From NCBI RefSeq assembly GCF_017744255.1, contig NZ_JAGHQP010000001.1:62001-126000 (forward strand): DNA of 64,000 nucleotides. The letters run 5' to 3'. Shown piece by piece: positions 1 to 8,239 of this stretch. This DNA is from Brevundimonas sp. A19_0 (lineage in GTDB: Bacteria; Pseudomonadota; Alphaproteobacteria; Caulobacterales; Caulobacteraceae). The notes under the pieces are model-generated. The model worked only from the letters and a program-made list of their open reading frames with translations, had not been told where the DNA came from and did not search any database. The translations under genes were made by a program, and so were the position numbers. Every line of letters begins with the position of its first letter. Within the stretch, counting starts at the first letter, position 1.

Positions 1-2868
1 AACCTCGACCGGCTGGACGATATCGGCAAGGAGCTGGAGACCGCCCTCACCCGTCTGAAGCGCGAAGCCCGTCAGGCCGAAAAGTACCGCAAGATCTCCG
101 CCGAAATCCGGGCCCTGCAGTCCGCCGTGCTGCTGGCACGCTGGAAAGAAGCGGTCACGGCCCGGGACGAGGCGGTGACGGCCCTGCGTGAGGCCGAGGC
201 CGAGGTCGGCCGCACCGAACTGGCAGCCACTCAGGCCCGCACCGAGTCGCTAAAGGCCCAGGAAGGGCTCAAGCCGGCGCGCGAGGAAGATGCCGTCGCC
301 GGCGCCGTCCTGCACCGGGCGACCCTCGAACGCGACCGTCTCGACATGGCCGAGCAGGCCGCCCGCGCCGAGGTCGACCGCCTGACCCGCGAAGCCGAGC
401 GTATCGCCGCTGATCTGGCCCGCGAGACCGAAATGGCGGGCGATGCGGACGCCGAGCTGGCGCGCCTGTCTGACGCCGTGGCGACGCTCGCGGCGGAGAT
501 TGAGGCCGCCCCCACGCGCGGACCCGAGCTCGACAAGGCCTTCGAGGACGCCGACGCCGCCCGCCGGACGGCCGAGGCCGAGGTCGAGCGACTCACGTCG
601 GAACTGGCCGCCGTTCAGGCCCGCGCCCGCGCCGAGGCCGCCCGGCGGCAGGACGCGCAGTCCCGGCTCGACCGGCTGGAGGCCTCACGCCGCCAGACGG
701 CCGCTGAACGCGAGGCCCTCCGCTCCGTCGATGCAGACGCCCGTGCCGAGGCCGACGCCGCCCTCACGAGAGCCCAGGCTGATCTGGAAGCCGCCCGCGA
801 CGCCGTGGAGCAGGCCGAGGCCGAACGGGGCGATCTGGCCCGCGCGGAACAGGAAGCCCGCACGACCGCCCGCACGCTCGAGGACCGTTTGGGCCGCCTG
901 CAGACCGAGGCGCGGGGTCTGGCCCAGTTGCTGGCCCGCGCCCGCCGGGACCACGCCCCGGCCCTCGATTCCGTTCAGGCGGACCGCGGCTACGAAGCGG
1001 CGCTGGCGGCGGCGCTGGGCGAGGATCTGGATGCTGCCCTTGACCCGGCCGCCACCGCCCACTGGGCCGGGGCCGACGTCCCGGCGCCGACGTGGCCGGA
1101 CGGCGTCATTCCCCTGTCGGAGCACGTCACGGCCCCTGACCTTCTGGCCGCCCGCCTCGCCTGGTGCGGCGTGGTGTCGGACGAGGATGCCGGCCGCCTG
1201 CCGCGCAAGCTGCCGGTCGGCGCCCGTCTGGTGACGGCGAGGGGCGACCTCTATCGCTGGGACGGTCTGGTTGTGCGCGCCGAGGCGCCTCGTCCCGCCG
1301 CCGTCCGGCTGGAGCAACGCACCCGCCTGTCGGAGGTCGAGACCGAGATCGATCAGGGCCGCCCGGCGCTCGACGCGGCCCAGGTCGAACTCAAGGATCT
1401 GACCGATCGCCTCCGCGCTGCCGACGAGGCTGTCAAATCCGCCCGACAGGCCCCCATCACCCTCGACCGCACCGTCACCACCGCTCGGGACCGGGTTGAG
1501 GCCCTGGCCCGCGAGGCGGCGCGTCAGGAAGCCCGCGCCCAGTCGCTCGATGAAACCCTCGCCCGGCTGGACGAAGACCTTGCCGCCGCCCGGACGGCAC
1601 TCGACGCCCTGGCCGAAACCGAGGCGCCCGCGTCCGTCGCCGAGCTGGAGCAGGGCGTGACCATAGCCCGCGAGGCAGCCGAGGCCGCACGCGCCGCTGC
1701 CGCCCAGGCCCGTCTGGATCGCGATGCCGAGGCCCGTGCCGTCGAGGGCCGGGCCCGCCAGCTCGACACCCTGACCCGCGAGCGGAACGCCTGGTCCACC
1801 CGGGGCAAGGAAGCCCGCGCTCGCGTGTCCGCTCTTGAGGCCGCACAGGCCACCACCGCCGATCAGCTCCAGTCCGCCGCCCAGGCCCCGGACCAGTTCG
1901 TCGACAAGCGCAACACCCTGTTCGATGCCCTGACCGCCGCCGAAACCCGCAAGAAGGCGGCCTCAGACGCCCTCGCCGAGGCCGAGACCCGCGCGGGCGA
2001 CGCCGACCGGGCCTCGCGGGCCGCCGAGTCCGCAGCGTCCCAGGCGCGCGAGGCCCGGGCCGGTCTGGTCGAGCGCGCCCGCGCCACAGAAGACGCCCTC
2101 GATCTCGCCGTGAACCGCCTGCGCGAAGCGGCGCAAATGACGCCCGAGGCGCTTGAAGCCAAGCTGTCCGAGGACGCGGTTGCCCGGCCCGCCGATGTGG
2201 CCGGGGCCGAAAGCCTGCTGGCCGGGCTGGAGCGCGAGCGGGAGCACCTCGGCGCCGTCAATCTGCGCGCCGAGGAAGAGGCCGGCGAATACACCGAGCG
2301 GCTGGACGCCATGCGCACCGAGCGGGCCGACCTGACCGGCGCCATCGCCCGGCTTCGCGACGGCATCGACGAATTGAACGCCGAGGGCCGCGAGCGCCTG
2401 CTGGCCGCCTTCGACATCATCAACGACAACTTCAAGGCCCTGTTCGAGGCCCTGTTCGATGGCGGTCAGGCCGAGCTGAAACTGGTCGAGAGCGACGATC
2501 CGCTGGAGGCTGGCCTCGAAATCTTCGCCTGCCCGCCCGGCAAACGGCTGGCCGTCATGAGCCTGATGTCCGGTGGCGAGCAGGCCCTGACGGCCGCCGC
2601 CCTGATCTTTGCCGTCTTCCTCGCCAACCCGGCTCCGGTCTGTGTGCTGGATGAGGTCGACGCGCCGCTGGACGACGCCAACGTCGATCGCTTCTGTCGC
2701 ATGCTGAACGAGATGCGGAACCGCACCGACACCCGCTTCATCGTCATCACCCACAATCCGGTGACCATGAGCCGCATGGACCGACTGTACGGCGTCACCA
2801 TGCCCGAGCGCGGTGTGTCCCAGCTGGTCAGCGTCGACCTGAAACAGGCCGAGAAACTGGTAGCCTAG
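1..2868 (+). CDS. smc: Chromosome segregation ATPase SMC, 5' truncated by window start
   Basis: This is the C-terminal roughly 955 residues of SMC, which compacts and segregates the chromosome together with ScpA and ScpB. The frame is open from base 1, so the N-terminal head with Walker A lies outside the window. Visible in order are an Ala/Arg/Glu-rich coiled coil, a hinge-like globular part around bases 980-1290, a second long coiled coil, and the C-terminal ABC head. The head carries the signature MSGGEQALTAAAL near base 2566 and Walker B VCVLDEVDAPLDD near base 2638. The rhomboid gene starts 15 bp downstream on the same strand. Identification is firm. Confidence 0.97.
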   Translation, partial: NLDRLDDIGKELETALTRLKREARQAEKYRKISAEIRALQSAVLLARWKEAVTARDEAVTALREAEAEVGRTELAATQARTESLKAQEGLKPAREEDAVAGAVLHRATLERDRLDMAEQAARAEVDRLTREAERIAADLARETEMAGDADAELARLSDAVATLAAEIEAAPTRGPELDKAFEDADAARRTAEAEVERLTSELAAVQARARAEAARRQDAQSRLDRLEASRRQTAAEREALRSVDADARAEADAALTRAQADLEAARDAVEQAEAERGDLARAEQEARTTARTLEDRLGRLQTEARGLAQLLARARRDHAPALDSVQADRGYEAALAAALGEDLDAALDPAATAHWAGADVPAPTWPDGVIPLSEHVTAPDLLAARLAWCGVVSDEDAGRLPRKLPVGARLVTARGDLYRWDGLVVRAEAPRPAAVRLEQRTRLSEVETEIDQGRPALDAAQVELKDLTDRLRAADEAVKSARQAPITLDRTVTTARDRVEALAREAARQEARAQSLDETLARLDEDLAAARTALDALAETEAPASVAELEQGVTIAREAAEAARAAAAQARLDRDAEARAVEGRARQLDTLTRERNAWSTRGKEARARVSALEAAQATTADQLQSAAQAPDQFVDKRNTLFDALTAAETRKKAASDALAEAETRAGDADRASRAAESAASQAREARAGLVERARATEDALDLAVNRLREAAQMTPEALEAKLSEDAVARPADVAGAESLLAGLEREREHLGAVNLRAEEEAGEYTERLDAMRTERADLTGAIARLRDGIDELNAEGRERLLAAFDIINDNFKALFEALFDGGQAELKLVESDDPLEAGLEIFACPPGKRLAVMSLMSGGEQALTAAALIFAVFLANPAPVCVLDEVDAPLDDANVDRFCRMLNEMRNRTDTRFIVITHNPVTMSRMDRLYGVTMPERGVSQLVSVDLKQAEKLVA

Positions 2869-2883
2869 CGGCTTGCCAATCGG

Positions 2884-3660
2884 TTGTACGGCGGGCAGAT
2901 TTCGCGAATAGCGACTGAGCGGCTCCCGCCCCGGCAGAAACAGACGGCCCTTCAGCGCGCCTCCAGCGGCAGGGTCGGCACCGGCAGCTCGCCCTTCAGC
3001 CTGCGCACCTGGAAAGATCTCGCTCTGGATCACAGCGGTCCCGGCCTGACGATGACCGGCCTGATCATCGCGGCCTTTGTCTACGCACTGTTCACAGGCG
3101 GCCCGGTCCGATGGGCCTTGACCGGCCCCCTGCTGGCGGAGGGGCAGTTTTACCGGCTCCTGTCCCACATGTTCGCTCATCTGAACCTTTCCCACCTCTG
3201 GTTCAATCTGGCGGGCCTTCTCGCTCTCAGCCCGGTTGTCTATTCGAGATTCGGAAAGGGCTGGCCGGCCTGGTCTCGCTACTCCTTGCTCTACTTCGGC
3301 GCGGGCCTGGCGGGCGCCATCCTGTTCCTGGCCTTCCATCCGACCAGTGACATCCCCATGCTCGGGGCTTCGGGAGCCATTTTCGGCCTGTGGGGCGCAG
3401 CATCGCGCGTGGGGCCGGAGCCGGAGCCGGTACCTCTATGGTCGAGGCAGGTGGGCCTGGCCGTGCGGGGCGCGGTCGTCAGCAACCTTGCGATAGTCGG
3501 GCTTCTGTTTGTGCTCACCCGGACGACAGGCGGCGGGATCGGCCTCGCGTGGGAGGCTCATCTGGGCGGCTTCCTCGCCGGACTGTTCCTGATGCCATAC
3601 CTGATGCAGGAAGCCGGCGTTGGTCTCACCGCCGCCGCGCCGACCTCAGATCATCCATGA
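2884..3660 (+). CDS. Rhomboid family intramembrane serine protease
   Basis: Predicted polytopic membrane protease that cleaves substrates within the bilayer. The serine motif GASGAIFG and the later HLGGFLAG histidine motif form the expected Ser-His dyad, and the HMFAHLNLSHLWFN stretch matches the family's His/Asn-rich region. About six hydrophobic segments are visible. The start is uncertain. The longest frame begins with TTG at 2884 and has a polar 50-residue N-terminus. An ATG at 3052 sits just before the first membrane segment. The 3' end overlaps the convergent glycosyltransferase gene by 35 bp. The substrate is unknown. Confidence 0.88.
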   Translation: MYGGQISRIATERLPPRQKQTALQRASSGRVGTGSSPFSLRTWKDLALDHSGPGLTMTGLIIAAFVYALFTGGPVRWALTGPLLAEGQFYRLLSHMFAHLNLSHLWFNLAGLLALSPVVYSRFGKGWPAWSRYSLLYFGAGLAGAILFLAFHPTSDIPMLGASGAIFGLWGAASRVGPEPEPVPLWSRQVGLAVRGAVVSNLAIVGLLFVLTRTTGGGIGLAWEAHLGGFLAGLFLMPYLMQEAGVGLTAAAPTSDHP

Positions 3661-4477
3661 TCGGGCCGATCAGGTGCCAGGGCTCCACGCAGTAGCGGTG
3701 GAACAGGCGCCGGGGGTCGACCGCAAGCCGGTACAGCCACTCCAGGCCGAGCTTGCCCATCCAGCGCGGTGCGGCCTTCTGCACCCCCGCCTCATAGTCA
3801 AAGGCGGCCCCGACGTTCAGCACCACGCAATCCGGCAAGGCATCCAGATGGTCGGCGATCCAGATTTCCTGACGGGGCATCCCCATGCCGACCATCAGCA
3901 CCTGGGGCGCAAACGCCTCCACCTTGCCTAGCAGCGCCTGATTGTCCGGTGAGCCCGGCGCCGCGTCGAAATAGCCCGAGTGCACCGCCAGTGCGACATT
4001 CCGATGCCGGCTGCGCAGGCGCTCGGCGGCCAGATCGGCCACCCCGTCCGCGCCTCCGATGAACATGACGCGCCAGCCCTTGCGATCAGCAAGCGCCCAG
4101 AAATGTTCGCGCCAGTCCAGATAGGTCGAGCGATGCTTGCGCCGCGTGCCTCGTCCAACCAGCCGCCCAAAGGCGATCAACGGCGTCGAGTCGATCTGCA
4201 CCAGATCGGCCCGGGCAAAGAAATCCGCGACACGCGGCTCGTTGCGGATCAGATGCAGGCTGTGAAGATTGTGGTTGGCGATGACCGCCTTCTCGCCGGC
4301 CTCGACCCAGGCCGTCAGCTGATGCATGACCTCCTCGGGCCGCACCTTGTCCATCACCTGACCCAGCAGGCGGATGCGTTCGCCCTCGCGGCGGCTCAGA
4401 CGATGGGGTACACGAGCCCGCCGCCGCCGGTCCGGCAGCGCAACCACGTCGGACATCCCGAGCTGATCGTCGAACAT
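3626..4477 (-). CDS. WecG/TagA/CpsF family glycosyltransferase
   Basis: A 283-residue GT26-type glycosyltransferase, which transfers a sugar from a UDP-sugar to a lipid-linked acceptor in polysaccharide assembly. Family marks are the NHNLHS stretch, the DSTPL acceptor-site motif near the N-terminal third, the FIGG loop, the VGMGMPRQE motif and the NVGAAFDY...APRWMG region. Caulobacterales holdfast synthesis uses an enzyme of this class (HfsJ), but no other polysaccharide genes are adjacent, so that assignment is only a possibility. It converges on and overlaps the rhomboid gene. Confidence 0.88.
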   Translation of the reverse strand: MFDDQLGMSDVVALPDRRRRARVPHRLSRREGERIRLLGQVMDKVRPEEVMHQLTAWVEAGEKAVIANHNLHSLHLIRNEPRVADFFARADLVQIDSTPLIAFGRLVGRGTRRKHRSTYLDWREHFWALADRKGWRVMFIGGADGVADLAAERLRSRHRNVALAVHSGYFDAAPGSPDNQALLGKVEAFAPQVLMVGMGMPRQEIWIADHLDALPDCVVLNVGAAFDYEAGVQKAAPRWMGKLGLEWLYRLAVDPRRLFHRYCVEPWHLIGPIMDDLRSARRR

Positions 4478-4518
4478 GGCGGCACTTTAGGGCGGCCTTC
4501 TGAAAACGAGGTGATCGG

Positions 4519-4986
4519 ATGCGGTTAACGAAATCTGCCCTTCTGGCCCTGGCGGCCGGCCTTGTCGCGGAACCGACCCTGGCCCAGTCACGCGAGCCGC
4601 ACCTGGTGATGAGCGGCGTGGGGCGGTTCGCCGTCTTCGTCGACCTCTCCACCCGCGAAGCGACGGACCAGCAGGTCCGCATCCGCACGCTTCAGGTCGC
4701 CGAACCGGGCTTTCAGGTGGAGGGCCAACCCTATTGGGGCGGATGGTCGTGGTGGATGTTCGACTGCGCGGAGCGGACTGCCGATAGACTGGATTTTGCC
4801 TCGATCCTCGAAGGCGGCATTGAGGGTCCGGTCGTCGCGGACCCCCAGCCGGCCTTCCCTGCGTCGCCCGGGGGAGACGCCGCCGAAGTGCTCGGCCTGG
4901 CATGTGCCACAGAGGCGCCGGACACGCCGGTCTTCACCTCGGTGGAAGACGCGGTGGCCGAAGGGCGTCGTCAGATGCTGCTCTAG
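4519..4986 (+). CDS. Exported protein of unknown function
   Basis: A 155-residue protein with a clear N-terminal signal peptide: a basic MRLTK start, a hydrophobic Ala/Leu core and a TLAQS cleavage region. The mature part resembles small periplasmic proteins that carry a surface-adhesin-like beta domain (VFVDLSTRE, a Trp-rich WGGWSWWMFDC segment and a second Cys near the C-terminus), suggesting one disulfide. I do not recognise a function. It is divergent from the glycosyltransferase gene with a 41-bp gap, so both promoters must be compact. Confidence 0.75.
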   Translation: MRLTKSALLALAAGLVAEPTLAQSREPHLVMSGVGRFAVFVDLSTREATDQQVRIRTLQVAEPGFQVEGQPYWGGWSWWMFDCAERTADRLDFASILEGGIEGPVVADPQPAFPASPGGDAAEVLGLACATEAPDTPVFTSVEDAVAEGRRQMLL

Positions 4987-5111
4987 CGCGCTGGCGGACT
5001 CGTGATCACCCGCCCCTGTTCAACACGTGCCTGTTTCGTCATGGTCAGGAACAGTCAGGGGGGCCTGACAATATTTTGCGGTACCACGGGTTCACGCAAC
5101 AGGAGCATTCC

Positions 5112-5498
5112 ATGTCCACCAAGATCACCCTCGCTGGAGGCGTTGCTGCCCTCGTCATGCTGGCTGCCGGTACCGCCTCGGCGCAGAGCGCCCCGCTGAA
5201 CTATGACCAGCATCTGACCTGCTCGGCGATGTTCTTCGCCTTCTCAAAAATCCAGTCGGATCCGGACGATGTCAGCGCCCTCGAAGCCGCGACCGGCGTC
5301 ATGCTGAACCGCGCCCAGGCCCTGCCGGCGGCCAATGGCCTGTCGGAAGATCAGGTTATCGAGGCCGCCGTCGGCCAGGCGGTTGAGATTATGGCCCAGA
5401 TGGACGCCCAGTCCTCGATGAGCGCCAAGCAGAACGTCGTCTACAACTGGGGACCCGGCCTGGACCGCTGCCTCACGGCGGTGCTTGAGGAAGAATAA
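5112..5498 (+). CDS. Small exported protein, member 1 of a tandem paralogous pair
   Basis: A 128-residue protein starting at the ATG at 5112, with AGGAG at 5101-5105 as ribosome binding site. A longer frame upstream has no such site. The signal peptide ends near TASAQS. The mature domain has two cysteines, one in a LTCSAMFFAFS block and one in a GPGLDRCL block near the end. It aligns with the next gene through CA..FFA.S, a LNRA-ALPAANGL block and the C-terminal Cys block. Function is unknown. A hairpin terminator follows directly. Confidence 0.78.
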   Translation: MSTKITLAGGVAALVMLAAGTASAQSAPLNYDQHLTCSAMFFAFSKIQSDPDDVSALEAATGVMLNRAQALPAANGLSEDQVIEAAVGQAVEIMAQMDAQSSMSAKQNVVYNWGPGLDRCLTAVLEEE

Positions 5499-5520
5499 GC
5501 CACCCCGATCGACCGGCCGT

Positions 5521-5546
5521 CAGGCCCCGGTCTTCGCCGGGGCCTG
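5521..5546 (+). terminator. Candidate hairpin terminator
   Basis: A perfect 10-bp stem, CAGGCCCCGG with CCGGGGCCTG, encloses a TCTTCG loop and lies between the two paralogous genes. The following sequence is only weakly T-rich, so it may act as an attenuator or a stable 3' end rather than a full terminator. Confidence 0.55.
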
Positions 5547-5575
5547 ATCCCGTTTCAGACCCGAAGGTCCCGACC

Positions 5576-5956
5576 ATGCTTTTCGCCACTGCCCTCACCC
5601 TGTCGCTCGCCCTCGCTCCGGTTCAGGATCCGGAGCCATTGACGCTGGATGTGGCCACCTTCTGCGCAGGTGTGTTCTTCGCCCATTCGCGCCAGCCCGA
5701 AATCGCTGAACTGGACGGGGTCGAGCTCTACGAGCAACTGGTCGTCGTTTTCCTCGACCGGGGCGAAGCCCTTGGCGCACCCGCCGGTCTGGACCGTGAG
5801 GCCGTGATTTCGCGCTCGGCCAATGCGGCAGACAGGCTGACCGCGACCCTGGCCCAGCAGGAGACAGCGGAAGCGCGCACTACCATGCTCAACCAGTGGT
5901 TCGAGTTGGAACAGGCCTGCGTGGCTGCAGCCGAAGTCAGCGAACCCCTGGACTAG
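5576..5956 (+). CDS. Small exported protein, member 2 of a tandem paralogous pair
   Basis: A 126-residue protein with a short hydrophobic leader (LFATALTLSLALAPV) followed by a domain paralogous to the preceding gene. Shared landmarks are FCAGVFFAHS against CSAMFFAFS, FLDRGEALGAPAGL against MLNRAQALPAANGL, and NQWFELEQACV against YNWGPGLDRCL. The two conserved cysteines may form a disulfide in the periplasm. Function is unknown. Its stop overlaps the murG stop on the opposite strand by 4 bp. Confidence 0.75.
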   Translation: MLFATALTLSLALAPVQDPEPLTLDVATFCAGVFFAHSRQPEIAELDGVELYEQLVVVFLDRGEALGAPAGLDREAVISRSANAADRLTATLAQQETAEARTTMLNQWFELEQACVAAAEVSEPLD

Positions 5957-7044
5957 GTATGCGCGGCCTGCGCCTCGACCAGGTCGGCCAGACGCGCCGC
6001 CGCTTCGGGCAGGGCCGCAGAGCGAGCGCCCTCTGCCATCTTCGCCAGACGGCCGGACTCACCCAGAATGCCTTCCAGCGTAGCAGCCAGACCATCCACG
6101 GTGAGGTCGTCCTCGAGGATCAGCACCGCGCCCCCGGCCTCGACCAGACCCCGGGCATTGAAGCGCTGGTGGTCATCGGTCGCGATCTTGAGCGGCACCA
6201 GAATGGACGGCAGGCCCACGACGGCCAGTTCCGTACAGGTCGAGGCGCCGGCCCGGCCGATCGCCAGATGCGCCTTGCCCAGCCGCGCGGCCATGTCGCC
6301 GAAGAAGGGCGCCACCTCGGCCTTGACCCCGGCTGCGGCATAGGTGTCGCGCGCGGCATCGATGAACTCCGGCCGGGCCTGTTGCACCACAACCAGTCGC
6401 CTGCGCAGCTTGTCCGGCAGTGCCGCAATCGCGCGCGGGACCGTGTCCGACAGGATTCGCGCGCCCTGGCTGCCCCCCGTCACGAGCAGGTGGATCGCCC
6501 CCCGCGCACCCGGAGCCTCATAGGGCTTGTCTTCCAGGGCGGCGATCGGCGGGCGAACCGGGTTGCCGACCACCTCCAGCCGGTCCTTCAGGCTCTCAGG
6601 CAGGCGCCCGAGCGTCGGAAAGGCCGAGGCGACCATCCCGACCCGCTTGGCCAGCAGGCGGTTGGTTCGTCCCAGCACCGCATTCTGCTCGTGGATCAGG
6701 GTCGGCAAGCCCATGCTCATGGCGGCCAGCAGCGACGGCGCCGACGGATAGCCGCCGAAGCCGACGACCACCGAGGCGTCCAGCCGGCGAAAGGCCCTGC
6801 GCGCCTGCAGGACGCCCGCCGCGATCTTGACCCCTGCCTTCAACAGGCCCACCGGCCCGCTTCCGGTCGCGGAGTCGAGCGCCAGCCGTTCGTCGGCCGG
6901 GAAATGTTCGGCAAAGGCCTGACCGCGCCGGTCGGTCGCCAGCACGATCCGCCATCCCCTGCGGGCCATCTCCTCGGCCAGCGCCTGGGCGGGAAACAGG
7001 TGTCCGCCGGTTCCCCCGGCAGCGACGACACAGGTTTTGGTCAT
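5953..7044 (-). CDS. murG: UDP-GlcNAc:undecaprenyl-PP-MurNAc-pentapeptide GlcNAc transferase
   Basis: MurG converts lipid I to lipid II on the inner face of the cytoplasmic membrane. The 363-residue length is normal for the family. The N-terminal glycine-rich loop GGTGGHLFPA and the C-terminal donor-site region with TGGSQGA and GRAGASTCTEL are all present, as is the HEQNAVLG motif. It is the last gene of the minus-strand cell-wall operon here, 7 bp after ftsW. The usual continuation (murC, murB, ddl, ftsQAZ) does not follow. Two small plus-strand genes occupy that space instead. Confidence 0.97.
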   Translation of the reverse strand: MTKTCVVAAGGTGGHLFPAQALAEEMARRGWRIVLATDRRGQAFAEHFPADERLALDSATGSGPVGLLKAGVKIAAGVLQARRAFRRLDASVVVGFGGYPSAPSLLAAMSMGLPTLIHEQNAVLGRTNRLLAKRVGMVASAFPTLGRLPESLKDRLEVVGNPVRPPIAALEDKPYEAPGARGAIHLLVTGGSQGARILSDTVPRAIAALPDKLRRRLVVVQQARPEFIDAARDTYAAAGVKAEVAPFFGDMAARLGKAHLAIGRAGASTCTELAVVGLPSILVPLKIATDDHQRFNARGLVEAGGAVLILEDDLTVDGLAATLEGILGESGRLAKMAEGARSAALPEAAARLADLVEAQAAHT

Positions 7045-7051
7045 GGCGGTC

Positions 7052-8239
7052 CTACGACAGTATGCGGCCCAGCTGCGGAGCCGGGCGACGCCCGGTCCCC
7101 GGCTCGTAGGCGCCCGCTCGCCTGCGGGTCAAGGCCAGCGCCAGCCCCATCGTCAGGCCCATGGCCATCATCGACGAGCCGCCATAGCTGATAAAGGGCA
7201 GGGTCATCCCCTTGGTCGGGATCAGGTTCAGGTTCACTGCCACATTGATCGCCGCCTGCAGGCCGATCAGCATGAACAGGCCGGCGGCGGCCGTCTGCTC
7301 GAACGGATCGTTCAGGCGCATGGCCCGCGACAGGCCGCGCACCACGATGAAGGCATAGAGGCCGATCATCAACAGCGACAGGATCAGGCCAAACTCCTCC
7401 GCGCCGACGGAATAGATGAAGTCCGTGTGCAGGTCCGGCACGTGGCGCTTCATCACCCCCTCGCCGACCCCGCGTCCGAACAGGCCCCCGGCACGGATGG
7501 CCTCGGAGGCGCGGTCGATCTGGTGGGTGTCCTCCTGCCCCGGTGCCAGGAATTTCGCCACGCGCTCGCGCACGTGATCGAACAGGAAGTACAGCGAGAA
7601 GATGCCGGACATCACAAGCCCGCCCAGCACCGCCATCCACTTCAGCGGCACCCCGGCCATGAAGAAGACGGCCATGAAGGTCGTGGTGATCAACAGGGTC
7701 TGGCCGATGTCGGGCTGGATCAGCAACAGGCCGACGGTCACTACATAGAAGCTGAATGCGATCGAGACGCCGGGCACGCCCTGCCCCTTCTGGCCCTCGG
7801 CGAACATCCAGGCGGCCAGCACGATCAGGGTCGGCTTGGCGAACTCGGACGGCTGGAAGCTGAACGGGCCGATCAGGATCCATCGCGTGGCGCCCTTGGC
7901 CTCATTGCCCAGTATGGGCAGCACCGCCATGACCAGCAGGGCCGCAATCAGGGTGAAGACAGCAACCCGCCTGACCCCGCGCGGCGACAGCAGCGACGTG
8001 CCCAGCATGGCCACCAGTCCGACCGAGGCGAACACGATCATACGGATCGAATAGTGGAACGGGTTGGACAGCCGCTCATCCGCCATGATGGCGGCCGGGC
8101 TCGAGGCGAACGACAGGGCGATGCCGATGGCCATCAGGCCCAGTGCCGCCAGCACCAGCCCGCGATCCACCGTCCAGAACCACTTGGCCAGCAGGCTCTG
8201 GTCGCTCCGGGAAAAGGGCGGAACATAGGTCTGGGTCAT
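7052..8239 (-). CDS. ftsW: Lipid II polymerase of the divisome, SEDS family
   Basis: A 395-residue SEDS-family integral membrane protein with about ten hydrophobic segments. It polymerises glycan strands at the septum with its partner transpeptidase FtsI. Typical marks include the GATRWI motif after the first third, the long periplasmic loop and the SYGGSSM motif near the C-terminus. Its start overlaps the murD stop by 4 bp. Its place between murD and murG distinguishes FtsW from the elongation paralogue RodA. Confidence 0.96.
   Translation of the reverse strand: MTQTYVPPFSRSDQSLLAKWFWTVDRGLVLAALGLMAIGIALSFASSPAAIMADERLSNPFHYSIRMIVFASVGLVAMLGTSLLSPRGVRRVAVFTLIAALLVMAVLPILGNEAKGATRWILIGPFSFQPSEFAKPTLIVLAAWMFAEGQKGQGVPGVSIAFSFYVVTVGLLLIQPDIGQTLLITTTFMAVFFMAGVPLKWMAVLGGLVMSGIFSLYFLFDHVRERVAKFLAPGQEDTHQIDRASEAIRAGGLFGRGVGEGVMKRHVPDLHTDFIYSVGAEEFGLILSLLMIGLYAFIVVRGLSRAMRLNDPFEQTAAAGLFMLIGLQAAINVAVNLNLIPTKGMTLPFISYGGSSMMAMGLTMGLALALTRRRAGAYEPGTGRRPAPQLGRILS

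Noticed and set aside
127-4000. Many long overlapping open frames opposite or out of frame with real genes
   Set aside because: In DNA of this GC content long shadow frames are expected. They are Arg/Pro/Ala-rich, lack ribosome binding sites and have no motifs. The same applies across the whole window.
3626-4477. Naming the glycosyltransferase hfsJ
   Set aside because: The family fits, but no holdfast synthesis genes are adjacent, so the specific name is not supported by the sequence alone.
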